From contig WYBB01000115.1 of assembly GCA_011526585.1 (NCBI GenBank), positions 1 to 64,000 on the forward strand: 64,000 nucleotides of DNA, read 5' to 3'. This document shows, piece after piece, positions 1 to 8,324 of the stretch (position 1 is its first letter; the number at the start of each line of letters is the position of its first letter). The stretch comes from Deltaproteobacteria bacterium. Lineage in GTDB: Bacteria > Myxococcota_A > UBA9042 > PHBI01. Under the pieces are notes generated by a model. The model was not told where the DNA came from. It saw only the letters and a program-made list of their open reading frames with translations, and did not search any database. The translations under genes were made by a program, and so were the position numbers.

Positions 1-31
1 CGCGCGCCTTCTGGGCCTTCGCTTCGGCCAT
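1..31 (-). CDS. 5' end of a gene downstream of the flotillin gene (partial)
   Basis: An ATG on the minus strand at 31-29 opens a frame that reads MAEAKAQKAR and runs off the window edge. It lies 3 bases past the flotillin stop codon and in the same direction, so it is probably the next gene of that operon. Only ten residues are visible, so no function can be given. The start is inferred from the tight spacing alone. Confidence 0.4.
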   Translation of the reverse strand, partial: MAEAKAQKAR

Positions 32-34
32 GCC

Positions 35-2269
35 TTACTCGGACGACCCGCTGTCTCCGAGCTTGGTCTCGTCGAGGCCGAGCGAGCGCAGGTCCGCCAC
101 GATGCGGTCGAGCTTCTTCTTCGTCGGCCCGTCGGCGCCGCTGGCGAGCCGCGCGAAGAGCGCCGCCAGCGAGAGATCCTTCAGCGAGTCGCTCGTCACC
201 GCCGGCCGCGTCAGGACCTCCTTCACGTCCGCCGGCAAGGACGCCGAGCCGTCGAGGTAGTCCTTGCCGACGGTCTTGACGGTCTTCGAGTTGTCGACCA
301 GCCCGTCGATGCTGCGCCCGAGCGTGACCGCCTTCATGAAGCGGTCGAAGAAGGCGCCGTCACCGCCGACGATCTGGATGTTGGCGGTGCCGAACGCCTC
401 GGCCAGGATCTTCGCCTGCGCCTCGGCGACGTGCTGCTGCACGCGGATTTGCTCGAGCTCGACGGCCTTGTCCTTGTCGAGCCGCAAGCGGAACTCCTCG
501 TGCTCGCGCCCGACCCCGTCGAGCGCCTTCATCGCCGCGCCCTTCTCCTTGAGCCCGGCCGCCTCCGCCAGGAGCTTCTGCTTGATCCCCTCGGCCTCGG
601 CCAGCGCCTTCATCTGGATCGCGTCCGCCGCCGCCGACTCGGCCAGGTGCTTCTCCTTGAGCGCCTTGGCCTCCGCCAGCCCGGTCGCCTCCAGCCCGTG
701 CGCCTCGGCGCTCTTCGCCTCGAGCGTCACCTTGGCCTCGACCAACCCGCGCTTCTCGATCACCGCCGCCTCGGCGTCCATCACCTTGACCTTGGCGAGC
801 CCCTTCTTCTCCTCGCCGTCCGCGACCGCCTTCATCTTCTCCAGCTCGACCCGCGCCTCGGCCATGCCGAGCTTCTCGGTCGCCATCGCGTCGGCCTCCT
901 TGACCTTCACCTTGGCCAGCCCCTCGGCCGCGACCTCGGCCTGCACGCCCTCGGCCGCGCGGATCTTCGCCGCTGCCTCCTTGTCCGCCACCGCCAGCGA
1001 CGCGTCCGCCGCCACCAGCCGCTCGCGCGCCGAGTACTTCGCGACCTCCTCGCTCGCCTCGGCCGCCTTGATCGTCTTGACGAGCTTTTCCTGCGCCTCG
1101 GCCTCGGCCCCGATGATGCGCACCTGCTTGTCGCGGTTGGCGCCGGCCTCGGCCTGCACGTCCTTGATGCGCTCCTGCTCGACGGCCACGTCGCGGTCGA
1201 CCGCCACGCGCGCGCGGATCACGTCGGCGATCTCCTTGCGCTGAACCTCGAGCTCCTTCTCCTTGTTGATGCGCATGAGCTCGACCTCGCGCTCGCGCGC
1301 GATCGCCTCCAGGTCCTTGTCCTTCAAGACCCGCTCGGCCTCGATCGCCACGATGCGCTCGCGGTTCTTCACCGCCACGTCGATCTGCCGCTCCTTGCTC
1401 GCCTCGGCGACCTTGATCTCCTCCTCGGCCTTGATGCGCGCCAGCTCCGCGCGCTTGGCCTCTTCGGCCTGCACCGACGCCGTCTCGGCCGCCTCGCGCG
1501 CCTGCACCGTCGCGATCTCGCGCTGCTGCTTGCTCTTGGCGTCGGCCTCCTGCCGCTGCAGCGCCAGGATCGCCTCCTCGGCCAGCACGTTCTCGCGCGT
1601 GACCGCCTTGCGCTCGGTCTGCTTGAACTCGTTGGTCTTGACGTTCTGCACCGTCGTCAGCTCGGTGATCTTGCGAATCCCCTGTGCATCCAAGATGTTG
1701 CTCGGGTCCATGTGCTCGAGCGCCGTCTGCTCCAGGTAGTCGATCGCCGCGTCCTGCAGCACGTAGCCGTTGAGCTCGCCGATCACCTCGATGATCTCGT
1801 CCTTGAACTTGTGGCGCTTCTCGTAGAGCTCCTCGAAGTCCATGCGCTTGCCGACCGTCTTGAGCGCCTCGGAGAAGCGCGCCAGGAACAGCTCCTCGAG
1901 CGTGTGCTGGTCGGACGCGCGCTTGACCCCGATCGTCTGCGCCACCTGCAGCACCGACTCCTGCGTCTTGTTCACGCGCACGTAGAAGCTGACCTTGATG
2001 TCGGCGCGGATGTTGTCGCGGCAGATGAGGCCGTCCTTCTCGCGCCGGTCGAGCGTGATCGTCTTGAGCGAGATGTCCATCGTCTCGGCGCGGTGCACGA
2101 TCGGCAGCACCACCGCGCCGGTGAAGTAGACGTCGGGCTCGTCCTTCATGCGGTTGACGATCAGCGCCTGGCCCTGGTCGACCTTGCGATAGAAGCGCGC
2201 CCACATGATGAGCATCGCCATCACCAGCAGGAAGAACACGCCTACGATGAGCAGGATCATGGGGTTCAC
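35..2269 (-). CDS. Flotillin / SPFH-domain membrane protein (YqiK-like)
   Basis: This 744-residue protein has an N-terminal membrane helix (about residues 4-24), then an SPFH/band-7 domain (about 25-200), then a very long Ala/Glu/Lys-rich region (about 215-640) that should form coiled coil, then a globular tail. That order is the flotillin architecture. Flotillins scaffold ordered membrane microdomains at the inner membrane. It is longer than E. coli YqiK because of the extended heptad-rich section, which is rich in short repeats around AEA and LAEA. The ATG start has a GAGGTG-like ribosome site just upstream. A YqiJ/NfeD-like protein, the usual partner, lies at 4980-5684 in the opposite orientation. 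Family assignment is confident; the cargo of the microdomain is unknown. Confidence 0.9.
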   Translation of the reverse strand: MNPMILLIVGVFFLLVMAMLIMWARFYRKVDQGQALIVNRMKDEPDVYFTGAVVLPIVHRAETMDISLKTITLDRREKDGLICRDNIRADIKVSFYVRVNKTQESVLQVAQTIGVKRASDQHTLEELFLARFSEALKTVGKRMDFEELYEKRHKFKDEIIEVIGELNGYVLQDAAIDYLEQTALEHMDPSNILDAQGIRKITELTTVQNVKTNEFKQTERKAVTRENVLAEEAILALQRQEADAKSKQQREIATVQAREAAETASVQAEEAKRAELARIKAEEEIKVAEASKERQIDVAVKNRERIVAIEAERVLKDKDLEAIAREREVELMRINKEKELEVQRKEIADVIRARVAVDRDVAVEQERIKDVQAEAGANRDKQVRIIGAEAEAQEKLVKTIKAAEASEEVAKYSARERLVAADASLAVADKEAAAKIRAAEGVQAEVAAEGLAKVKVKEADAMATEKLGMAEARVELEKMKAVADGEEKKGLAKVKVMDAEAAVIEKRGLVEAKVTLEAKSAEAHGLEATGLAEAKALKEKHLAESAAADAIQMKALAEAEGIKQKLLAEAAGLKEKGAAMKALDGVGREHEEFRLRLDKDKAVELEQIRVQQHVAEAQAKILAEAFGTANIQIVGGDGAFFDRFMKAVTLGRSIDGLVDNSKTVKTVGKDYLDGSASLPADVKEVLTRPAVTSDSLKDLSLAALFARLASGADGPTKKKLDRIVADLRSLGLDETKLGDSGSSE

Positions 2270-2372
2270 GTGACACCTCGCCTTGGGACCGGGCGCGCAT
2301 CGTCCGCCATGATCGGGCGCTCGTGCAAGCGCACCCGGGGACGCCCCCCAATGATGTCGCGTCGCGCGCCGG

Positions 2373-3803
2373 TTACGCCGCGCCGTCCGCGCGCAGCGGC
2401 AGCCACGAGCCGACCTCGACCGAGTGGCTGCCCGGTGGCGCGTGCCCGCTGGCGCGCCCCTCGGGGCCGACGCGCACGTGCACGTAGTTGCGCAGGCCCG
2501 ACAGTGGGCTCAGCGCGGCGTCCCAGGTCGGCGCCCAGGTGCCGCTGTTGGCGAAGCTGACGCCCTGGGCGAGCGGCATGACGGCCGGCGCGTGGGTGTG
2601 GCCGAAGACGACCGCGCGCACCGGCAGGAGGCGGGCGATCTCGAGCGCGAAGAGGTGGGCGCGGTGCTCGACGTTGAGCGCGTTCTCGTTGCCGGCGATC
2701 CAGGCGTAGACGAACCAGGTCAGCGGGAAGGCGATGAGCGGCACGACGAGCTTCACCCAGAGCGCGGCGCCGGAGAGCGCGAGCGCGACCGTGCCTGCGG
2801 TCATCAGGAGCGCCAGCAAGAGCCGGTCGATCCAGAACTCGCGCACGATCTTGTAGAAGCGCGAGGTGATCGGCTCCTTGCGCAGCGCGTAGAGCGCCTC
2901 GGCGGTGGCGACCTCGAGGCCGTAGCGCTCGGCGGCGGCGCGCACGTGGCGACCGTAGTCCGCGGGCGGGTGGCGCTCGAGGCGCGCGCGCGTGCCGAAG
3001 AGCGCGATGAGCGCGCGCAGGCTGCCGACGAGCCAGGTGAGGATCAGCATGCGCCGCGAGAACGCGTAGTGGCGGAGCCAGTGCCGGATGTAGCCGAAGG
3101 CGCCGAGGATGAAGTCGGTGGCGTGCGGGTTGAAGAAGCCGATGTTGCTCAAGAGGTAGCGGTTGGAGAGATTGCCGGTCGAGAGCGCGATGTGCTCCTC
3201 GCCGCGGCGCCGCACGATCGGCTCGAGGTTGTAGCGGAAACTCGAGTAGAAGTCGTACTGGTGGCCGTGCTCGACGTAGATCTCGCCCGCGACGTGGAAG
3301 AACCACGGCTCGACCAGGAGCCGGCCGCGCGCGTCCGGCGCGGCGGGGCAGGCGGCCTCCACGCGCTCGCGCAGCACCGCCTGGACCTCGGGAAACCACA
3401 GCTCGCGATCGTGGTTGCCGATCGTGACGACCACGTCGTGGCCGCGCGCGACGAGGCGCGCGAGGGTCGCGACGAAGCGGGGGTGATCGTCGAGGATGCG
3501 CCCGAGCTTCCAGGCGGACTTCGCGGCGGTCGCGTCGAGGCCGTAGCGGTGCTCGATCGGGCGCACGGGAAATGGCGCGGGATCCGGCACGGCGGTGACG
3601 AGATCGAAGTCGAGGATGTCGCCGTTGAGCACGAAGGTGAGATGGTCGTCGGGCGCGAGGCGCGCTTCGAAGCTCGCGACCATGCGGTCGAGCTCCTCGT
3701 CGTAGACCCAGGCCGAGCTCTTGTGGCGCTTCCAGCCATCGGTGTGATCCTCGATGTCCGCGAGGTGCAGGTCGGAGACGACGAGGTAGTGGTGTTCGCC
3801 CAT
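2373..3803 (-). CDS. Membrane-associated metallophosphoesterase
   Basis: This is a calcineurin-like phosphoesterase of 476 residues from the ATG at 3803. The dinuclear-metal motifs appear in order: SDLH near the start, GDILDF, GNHD, and GHTH near the C-terminus. Two hydrophobic stretches sit between the last two motifs: one around RMLILTWLVG and a longer one from LLLALLMTAG through FVYAWIA. The enzyme is therefore probably membrane-anchored with the catalytic core split by the insert. A GTG 69 bases further upstream (3872) is possible, but the conserved fold begins right after the chosen ATG. The substrate is unknown; a lipid or nucleotide phosphoester is plausible. It is followed after about 100 bases by the flotillin gene on the same strand, so the two may share a transcript. 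Confidence 0.85.
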   Translation of the reverse strand: MGEHHYLVVSDLHLADIEDHTDGWKRHKSSAWVYDEELDRMVASFEARLAPDDHLTFVLNGDILDFDLVTAVPDPAPFPVRPIEHRYGLDATAAKSAWKLGRILDDHPRFVATLARLVARGHDVVVTIGNHDRELWFPEVQAVLRERVEAACPAAPDARGRLLVEPWFFHVAGEIYVEHGHQYDFYSSFRYNLEPIVRRRGEEHIALSTGNLSNRYLLSNIGFFNPHATDFILGAFGYIRHWLRHYAFSRRMLILTWLVGSLRALIALFGTRARLERHPPADYGRHVRAAAERYGLEVATAEALYALRKEPITSRFYKIVREFWIDRLLLALLMTAGTVALALSGAALWVKLVVPLIAFPLTWFVYAWIAGNENALNVEHRAHLFALEIARLLPVRAVVFGHTHAPAVMPLAQGVSFANSGTWAPTWDAALSPLSGLRNYVHVRVGPEGRASGHAPPGSHSVEVGSWLPLRADGAA

Positions 3804-4006
3804 GTCCCGCGTTGTGGGGCGGCGTCCGATCCCGGGCAAGCGAATCCGCATCGCCCGCACGACGATTGACACAGCGGAGACATAGTTGACGCTGCCGTGA
3901 CAGTCGCGCCCCCCGATCGTCGGTCGTCAACTGGAGTAGCCGCAGGTCGCATGAGGTGGCGGATGGAACGCTATTCATGCCGTGCTCATCCAGGGTAGAC
4001 TGAGCC

Positions 4007-4525
4007 ATGGCGCTGCTCGAACGTGCGAAGATCATCGAGGCCCTGCAACGACTCGACGCCGAGCTCGGCGCGCGCGGTGTCAGGGCCGAGCTCTTCCTGG
4101 TGGGCGGCGCCGTGATGTGCCTGGCGCATCAGGCCCGCCCGAGCACGCGGGACATCGACGGGTGGTTCACCGAGCCGCAGGTCGTGCGAGCGGCTGTCGC
4201 CGCCGTCGCGACCGAGTTGGGGCTCGACTCCGACTGGCTCAACGATGCGGCGAAGGGCTTCGTCCCCGTCGGAGCCAGCTTCGAGCTCTGGCAGGCATTC
4301 GAGCATCTCTCGGTGTCGGTCGCCGATCCACGGACCCTCTTGGCGATGAAAGCCGCTGCGGCGCGCTCGGAACTCGACCGCGAGGATATCCGCTTCCTCG
4401 CCCAGCTCCTCGGTCTCACCAACAGCGCCGCGGTGTTGGCGGTCGTTACCAGGTACTTCCCCGCGGACCGATTGCCGGTACGCACGCGGCTCATGCTCGA
4501 GGAGATGTTCGATGACGGCTCGTGA
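4007..4525 (+). CDS. DUF6036/AbiEii-like nucleotidyltransferase (putative toxin)
   Basis: This 172-residue protein has a minimal nucleotidyltransferase signature: a GGAV loop (about residues 33-36) followed by the DID metal-binding acidic pair in STRDIDGWF (about 45-53). It resembles small nucleotidyltransferases related to AbiEii and MNT proteins that commonly occur as two-gene toxin-antitoxin modules. Its 3' end overlaps the next gene by 14 bases, so the two are translationally coupled. Inference: it transfers nucleotides to an RNA or protein target and is restrained by its partner. It could instead be a non-toxic nucleotidyltransferase. It is divergent from the phosphoesterase, with about 200 bases between. 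Confidence 0.7.
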   Translation: MALLERAKIIEALQRLDAELGARGVRAELFLVGGAVMCLAHQARPSTRDIDGWFTEPQVVRAAVAAVATELGLDSDWLNDAAKGFVPVGASFELWQAFEHLSVSVADPRTLLAMKAAAARSELDREDIRFLAQLLGLTNSAAVLAVVTRYFPADRLPVRTRLMLEEMFDDGS

Positions 4526-4880
4526 GCTCGCGCACCTGCTGCATGACGAAGACACCGCGGGCCGTGGCTACCAGATCCACGTCAACGCCTTCGTCGATGC
4601 ATTCAGGCGCGCCACCGAACCGGAGCGTCGCGCCATGGTCGAAACCGGCCCCGTCGCCTCGGGGCGCTTCGAGGGCTTGGTCTCCGCGGTCGTCAGCGCG
4701 CTGTGCCGGGAGGTCGGCCTCGTCGCGCCGCCATGGGTCGGGACCACGGGTTGTCCCGAGCCGTTCTTCGCCTTCGACGCCCGTGGCCATGCGCTCAGGC
4801 TGCGGCTGATGCTGGAGTCCCCTGCGCCTTTCCGGATCCGCAACGTCTTCGTGCCGTCGGACTACCTGTCGCGGACTTAG
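4512..4880 (+). CDS. Partner of the nucleotidyltransferase (putative antitoxin, unknown fold)
   Basis: This 122-residue protein overlaps the upstream nucleotidyltransferase gene by 14 bases in another frame. The C-terminal third ([23 protein letters not shown]) resembles the C-terminal tail of XRE-type proteins that I recall pairing with DUF6036 nucleotidyltransferases in other bacteria. I see no helix-turn-helix in its N-terminal 45 residues, so if it is an antitoxin it may lack the DNA-binding part. The role is inferred from gene order and the tail resemblance only. Confidence 0.6.
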   Translation: MTARELAHLLHDEDTAGRGYQIHVNAFVDAFRRATEPERRAMVETGPVASGRFEGLVSAVVSALCREVGLVAPPWVGTTGCPEPFFAFDARGHALRLRLMLESPAPFRIRNVFVPSDYLSRT

Positions 4881-4979
4881 GCGGCGCCTGCGACCTCCGC
4901 CCTTTCCCGCCGCGTCGCGGTCACGCCCACGACGCGGCCGCGTCGACAGCCGCGCGCGCCCGCGCTACTGTCCCGCGCA

Positions 4980-5684
4980 ATGGACATCCTCTCGGAGCTC
5001 AGCCAGCTGCCCACCGGCATCTTCACCGTGCTGATGGGCCTGGTCGTCCTCTATTGGATCCTCTTCTTGATCGGCTCGCTCGATCTCGACTTCCTCGGCG
5101 GCGCCGAGGGCCTCGACGGCGCGGCCGAGGGCGCTGCCGAAGCCGCTGCCGAGGGCGCTGCCGAAGCCGCCGCCGAAGCCGCGAGCGAAGGGGCCGCCGA
5201 GGGCGCGGTCGGCCTCCTGCACGCGCTCAAGCTGCGCACCGTGCCGGTGACGATCGCGCTCTCGTTCATCGCCTTCTTCGCCTGGGTCCTGAGCTGGATC
5301 GGCATGCGCACCCTCGGCGCGCTGCTCCCCGACGTGCTCGCGCAGATCCTCGTCTTCGTCGTCGCGGCGCTGGGCGGCGTCGTCGCCGCCTCGTTCGCGG
5401 TGCGCCCCTTCGCGCGCCTCTTCCGCGACAACCACGCCACCCGCGACGCGCACCTCGTCGGCAAGGTCGTCACCATCACCACCGGCCGCGTCGACGCGCG
5501 CTTCGGCCAGGCGACCTGCGAGACCGGCGGCGCGAGCCTGATCCTCGAGGTGCGCGCGCGCCCGGGCAGCGCCGGCCAGAAGCTGACCCGCGGCGACCAG
5601 GGCCTGCTCATCGACTACGATGGCGCGGCGCGGGTCTTCTACGTCGAGCCCGCCGACCCGCTGCTCATCGATCTGAAGTCGTGA
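4980..5684 (+). CDS. YqiJ/NfeD-like inner-membrane protein with OB-fold tail
   Basis: This 234-residue protein has a first membrane helix (about 13-33), a low-complexity Ala/Glu/Gly segment made of repeated GAAEGAAEAAAE units (about 41-75), two more membrane helices (about 84-140), and a C-terminal beta-rich domain of the NfeD/YqiJ OB type. These proteins sit beside flotillins and are thought to act with them in membrane microdomains. The flotillin here is 2.7 kb away and oppositely transcribed, so they are not in one operon. The Ala/Glu-rich insert is unusual for the family. The last 54 bases, including the stop, recur exactly at 14798-14851. Confidence 0.75.
   Translation: MDILSELSQLPTGIFTVLMGLVVLYWILFLIGSLDLDFLGGAEGLDGAAEGAAEAAAEGAAEAAAEAASEGAAEGAVGLLHALKLRTVPVTIALSFIAFFAWVLSWIGMRTLGALLPDVLAQILVFVVAALGGVVAASFAVRPFARLFRDNHATRDAHLVGKVVTITTGRVDARFGQATCETGGASLILEVRARPGSAGQKLTRGDQGLLIDYDGAARVFYVEPADPLLIDLKS
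5631..5684. repeat. 54-bp exact repeat, copy 1 (3' end of the YqiJ-like gene)
   Basis: Bases 5631-5684 are identical to 14798-14851. Copy 1 encodes the last 17 codons plus stop of the YqiJ-like protein. Flanking sequence is unrelated on both sides, so the match ends sharply. Confidence 0.95.
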
Positions 5685-5711
5685 CGCTCGCGACCACCCG
5701 CGCGGCGCCTC

Positions 5712-5743
5712 TTACTCCTCCATGCGTTTACTCCTCCATGCGT
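5712..5743. repeat. Perfect 16-bp tandem duplication
   Basis: The unit TTACTCCTCCATGCGT occurs twice back to back (5712-5727 and 5728-5743) in the 105-base gap before the PEGA-protein gene. On the minus strand each unit contains GGAGGAGTAA. No gene starts there, so it is probably a slippage product in a leader region. Confidence 0.9.
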
Positions 5744-5789
5744 CCTGTTTGTCGCACGCTTTGTCTCGGCGCCGTGCTAACCATACCGC

Positions 5790-6812
5790 ATGCTCCGAAC
5801 CGCGGCGCTCCTCTGCCTCATCTCGTGCCTGGCCCGTCCGGTGGCGGCCTACGAGGCCGACGACTACGTCCGGGGCAAAGCCGCGCTCATCGACAACCGC
5901 TTCGACGAGGCGCGCGTAGCCTTCTCGCGTGCGCTGCAAGCCGCCGCCGACCCGCCGGCGCGCTGGCGGGCCCTGCTCGGGCTCGGCCTGGCTGCCGAGC
6001 TCGCCGGTGATGCACACGCCGCCGTGCTCGCCTACCGTCGCTTCCTCGACGCTTCGGCCGCCGCACCCGAGGCGACCCACGCTCCCTGGCCCGAGCGTCG
6101 CGCCGAGATCGCGCTGACCGCCCGCCGCCTCGAGCGCACACTGCTCACCACCGCCGCGCGCCTCGAGGTCACCACCGACCCGCCGACCGCCCGCGTCCGC
6201 ATCGTCTCCCCCGATCACGCACGCACCATCCAGGGGGTCGCGCCGCTCCGAGAATATCTCGAGCCGGGACGCTGGCAGATCGAGGTCGAGCACGACGATC
6301 ACCACCCCTTCGAGCGCGAGCTCGTGCTCGTCGCCGGCATCGAAGACGACCTGCACGTGCGCCTCGAGCGCGTGTCGTCCCCACCGGCCGAGCGTCTCGC
6401 GCAGCCCCTTCCCCTCGGGCCGCCGCCGCCCCCCGATCCCGCTGCGAGCACGCGCGAAGTCCATGAAACGTCTCGTGATCCCGCCCCGTCTGCCGGCGTA
6501 TACGTGCTCGCCGGCGCGGTCGCGCTGGCCGCCGCCGGCGGGGTCTTCACCTGGGGCGCGCTCTCTGCCCATGACGAGCTCGAGGATCTCAGCGACGATC
6601 CCGGTACCCCGGAAGTCCTGCGGCGCTTCGATCGCGCCGAGAGCCGCATGCGCGACTACGAGACCGCCGCCTGGATCTGCTACGGCGCCACCGCCGCCGC
6701 CATCGGTACCGGCGTGGCGCTGCTCGTGCTGCAGGACGACGAGCCCCCGGTCGATCTCGGTATCGGGCCCGCCCCGAGCGGCATCCGAGCCAACGTCGGC
6801 CTGCGCTTCTGA
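5790..6812 (+). CDS. Exported PEGA-domain protein with TPR-like N-terminus
   Basis: The 340-residue product starts with a signal peptide (MLRTAALLCLISCLARPVAA), followed by a helical TPR-like section (about 22-110) and a PEGA-type beta domain (about 118-195, with the ATTDPPTARVRI-style start reading LEVTTDPPTARVRI). A Pro-rich linker and two hydrophobic helices (about 236-255 and 292-312) follow. PEGA proteins of this shape are abundant in Myxococcota and are thought to sit in the envelope; no enzymatic role is known. It converges on the Ser/Thr kinase gene with a 33-base gap. Confidence 0.8.
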   Translation: MLRTAALLCLISCLARPVAAYEADDYVRGKAALIDNRFDEARVAFSRALQAAADPPARWRALLGLGLAAELAGDAHAAVLAYRRFLDASAAAPEATHAPWPERRAEIALTARRLERTLLTTAARLEVTTDPPTARVRIVSPDHARTIQGVAPLREYLEPGRWQIEVEHDDHHPFERELVLVAGIEDDLHVRLERVSSPPAERLAQPLPLGPPPPPDPAASTREVHETSRDPAPSAGVYVLAGAVALAAAGGVFTWGALSAHDELEDLSDDPGTPEVLRRFDRAESRMRDYETAAWICYGATAAAIGTGVALLVLQDDEPPVDLGIGPAPSGIRANVGLRF

Positions 6813-6816
6813 TCCT

Positions 6817-6837
6817 CGCGCCGTGACGCCCGGCGCG
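6817..6837. terminator. Possible hairpin between convergent genes
   Basis: CGCGCCG (6817-6823) and CGGCGCG (6831-6837) form a perfect 7-bp stem with a 7-base loop in the 33-base gap between convergent genes. There is no T-run, so intrinsic termination is uncertain. Confidence 0.35.
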
Positions 6838-6845
6838 CATACCCA

Positions 6846-8255
6846 TCAGTCCAGCAGCCGCCTGATCCGCTCCGCCGCGCTCGGCACCTCGGGTGGCTCC
6901 CGCCCGCCCCGCTCGCTCGGCTTCGCGCCGGACCGTGGCGTGCTCTTCGGGGCCGCGCCGGCTGCCTCCGCATCGCCGCTCGCCTCGACCGCGGGCGCTG
7001 CCTGCGGCTCGGCGATCGCCTCCGCCGCGCCGTCTCCCCGTTCGCGCGCCGCCTCGTCCTCGTCCTGCGCGCCGCTCTCTTGTCCCGCGTCGACGGCGCC
7101 GACCACGACGACCACCGGGAACGGGATCGCACGCGCGCCCTCGCCGACCTCATCCCGCGCCGCGCCACCCGCCGCGCCGATCCCGATCGCGGTCACCGCC
7201 GCCAGCGCAGACCCGAGACCGGCGACCGCCCATATCCGCGCGTGCCGTCTTTTCGGCTCCTGCACGGGTCGTGTCGCGCAGCCGGTCGTCAGCGCCCACG
7301 CCTGCGGCTCCCCGCCCGCCAACGCCTCCAACGCCGCGCCGAGCTCCGCGCCGTCGCTCGGCCTCAGCGCCGGCGCCTTCGCGAGACATCGCCACACCAA
7401 CGCCTGCAACCCCTCGCTCACTTGGATCTCCGCCGGAAACGGCGCCGGCTCACCCCCGAGGTGCGCGCTCAGGACTTCCCACGCTGTGCCAGCGACGAAT
7501 GGCGGCTGTCCGACGAGGAGCTCGTACGCCATCACCCCCAGCGCATACACGTCCGAGCGCGCGTCGACCGCCTCCCCTGCCACCCGCTCGGGCGAGACGT
7601 AGGCCGGCGTGCCCGGGACCTGCGAGGTGCTCGTCAGCGCCTGGCCCTCGTCGGCCTCGATCCACGCCACCCCGAAGTCGAGCACCCGCGCGACCCGCCG
7701 CCCGCTCGGCGCGTCCTCGACGAAGACGTTCTCCGGCTTGACGTCGCGGTGCACCACGCCGGCCGCGTGCGCCTCGCCCAGCGCCTCGGCGACCTCCCGC
7801 AAGAGACCGACGACCTCCGCTTCGCTCAGCCGCCCGCGCTCGCGCAGGTGCTCACGCAGCGTCCGCCCCTCGAGGTGCTCCATGACCAGCACCAGCTCGC
7901 CTCCCACCTCCTCGCCGAAGTCGAAGATCCTCACGGTGTGCGGTCCGCGCAGCCGGCTCACCGCGCGGGCCTCGCGCCAGAAACGCGCGTGCGCCTCCTC
8001 GTCGCCGAGCCGGTCCGCCCGCAGGAGCTTGACCGCCACCACGCGCCCGAGCCCCACCTGCTCGGCCGCATAGACCACGCCCATGCCCCCCGCGCCGAGC
8101 CGTCGCACCAGCCGATAGCGCCCCAGCACGAGCCGCCCGACCCCCGGGTCGCTCCCCCGCCACGGCTCGAGCGCCGTTCCGTCGTTGGAGCAGAAGGCCT
8201 CCGACGCGTCGAACTGCCGTTCGCAGGTTGGGCATCGCTTCGTCGTCATCGTCAT
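6846..8255 (-). CDS. Eukaryotic-type Ser/Thr protein kinase with N-terminal zinc ribbon
   Basis: This 469-residue kinase begins with a Cys-based ribbon (C8, C11, C22), then a complete kinase domain: glycine loop GAGGMG (55-60), catalytic Lys76, HRDVKPEN (169-176), DFG (193-195) and an SPE motif (221-223). A membrane helix lies at about 345-368, followed by an Ala/Glu-rich tail, so the kinase faces the cytoplasm with the tail across the membrane. All catalytic residues are present, so it should be active. It is divergent from an FHA-domain sigma54 activator; FHA domains bind phosphothreonine, so the activator is an obvious candidate substrate or reader. Confidence 0.93.
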   Translation of the reverse strand: MTMTTKRCPTCERQFDASEAFCSNDGTALEPWRGSDPGVGRLVLGRYRLVRRLGAGGMGVVYAAEQVGLGRVVAVKLLRADRLGDEEAHARFWREARAVSRLRGPHTVRIFDFGEEVGGELVLVMEHLEGRTLREHLRERGRLSEAEVVGLLREVAEALGEAHAAGVVHRDVKPENVFVEDAPSGRRVARVLDFGVAWIEADEGQALTSTSQVPGTPAYVSPERVAGEAVDARSDVYALGVMAYELLVGQPPFVAGTAWEVLSAHLGGEPAPFPAEIQVSEGLQALVWRCLAKAPALRPSDGAELGAALEALAGGEPQAWALTTGCATRPVQEPKRRHARIWAVAGLGSALAAVTAIGIGAAGGAARDEVGEGARAIPFPVVVVVGAVDAGQESGAQDEDEAARERGDGAAEAIAEPQAAPAVEASGDAEAAGAAPKSTPRSGAKPSERGGREPPEVPSAAERIRRLLD

Positions 8256-8324
8256 CGCATGTTAGCATCGGCGCCGTCGACGTCCTACCCTGTACGCCGA
8301 CGACCGAACGCACCGGGAGGCGAG

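Noticed and set aside
7080..8324. Long plus-strand extension upstream of the sigma54 activator
   Set aside because: It is antisense to the kinase and lacks any motif; the real start is near 8259-8358.
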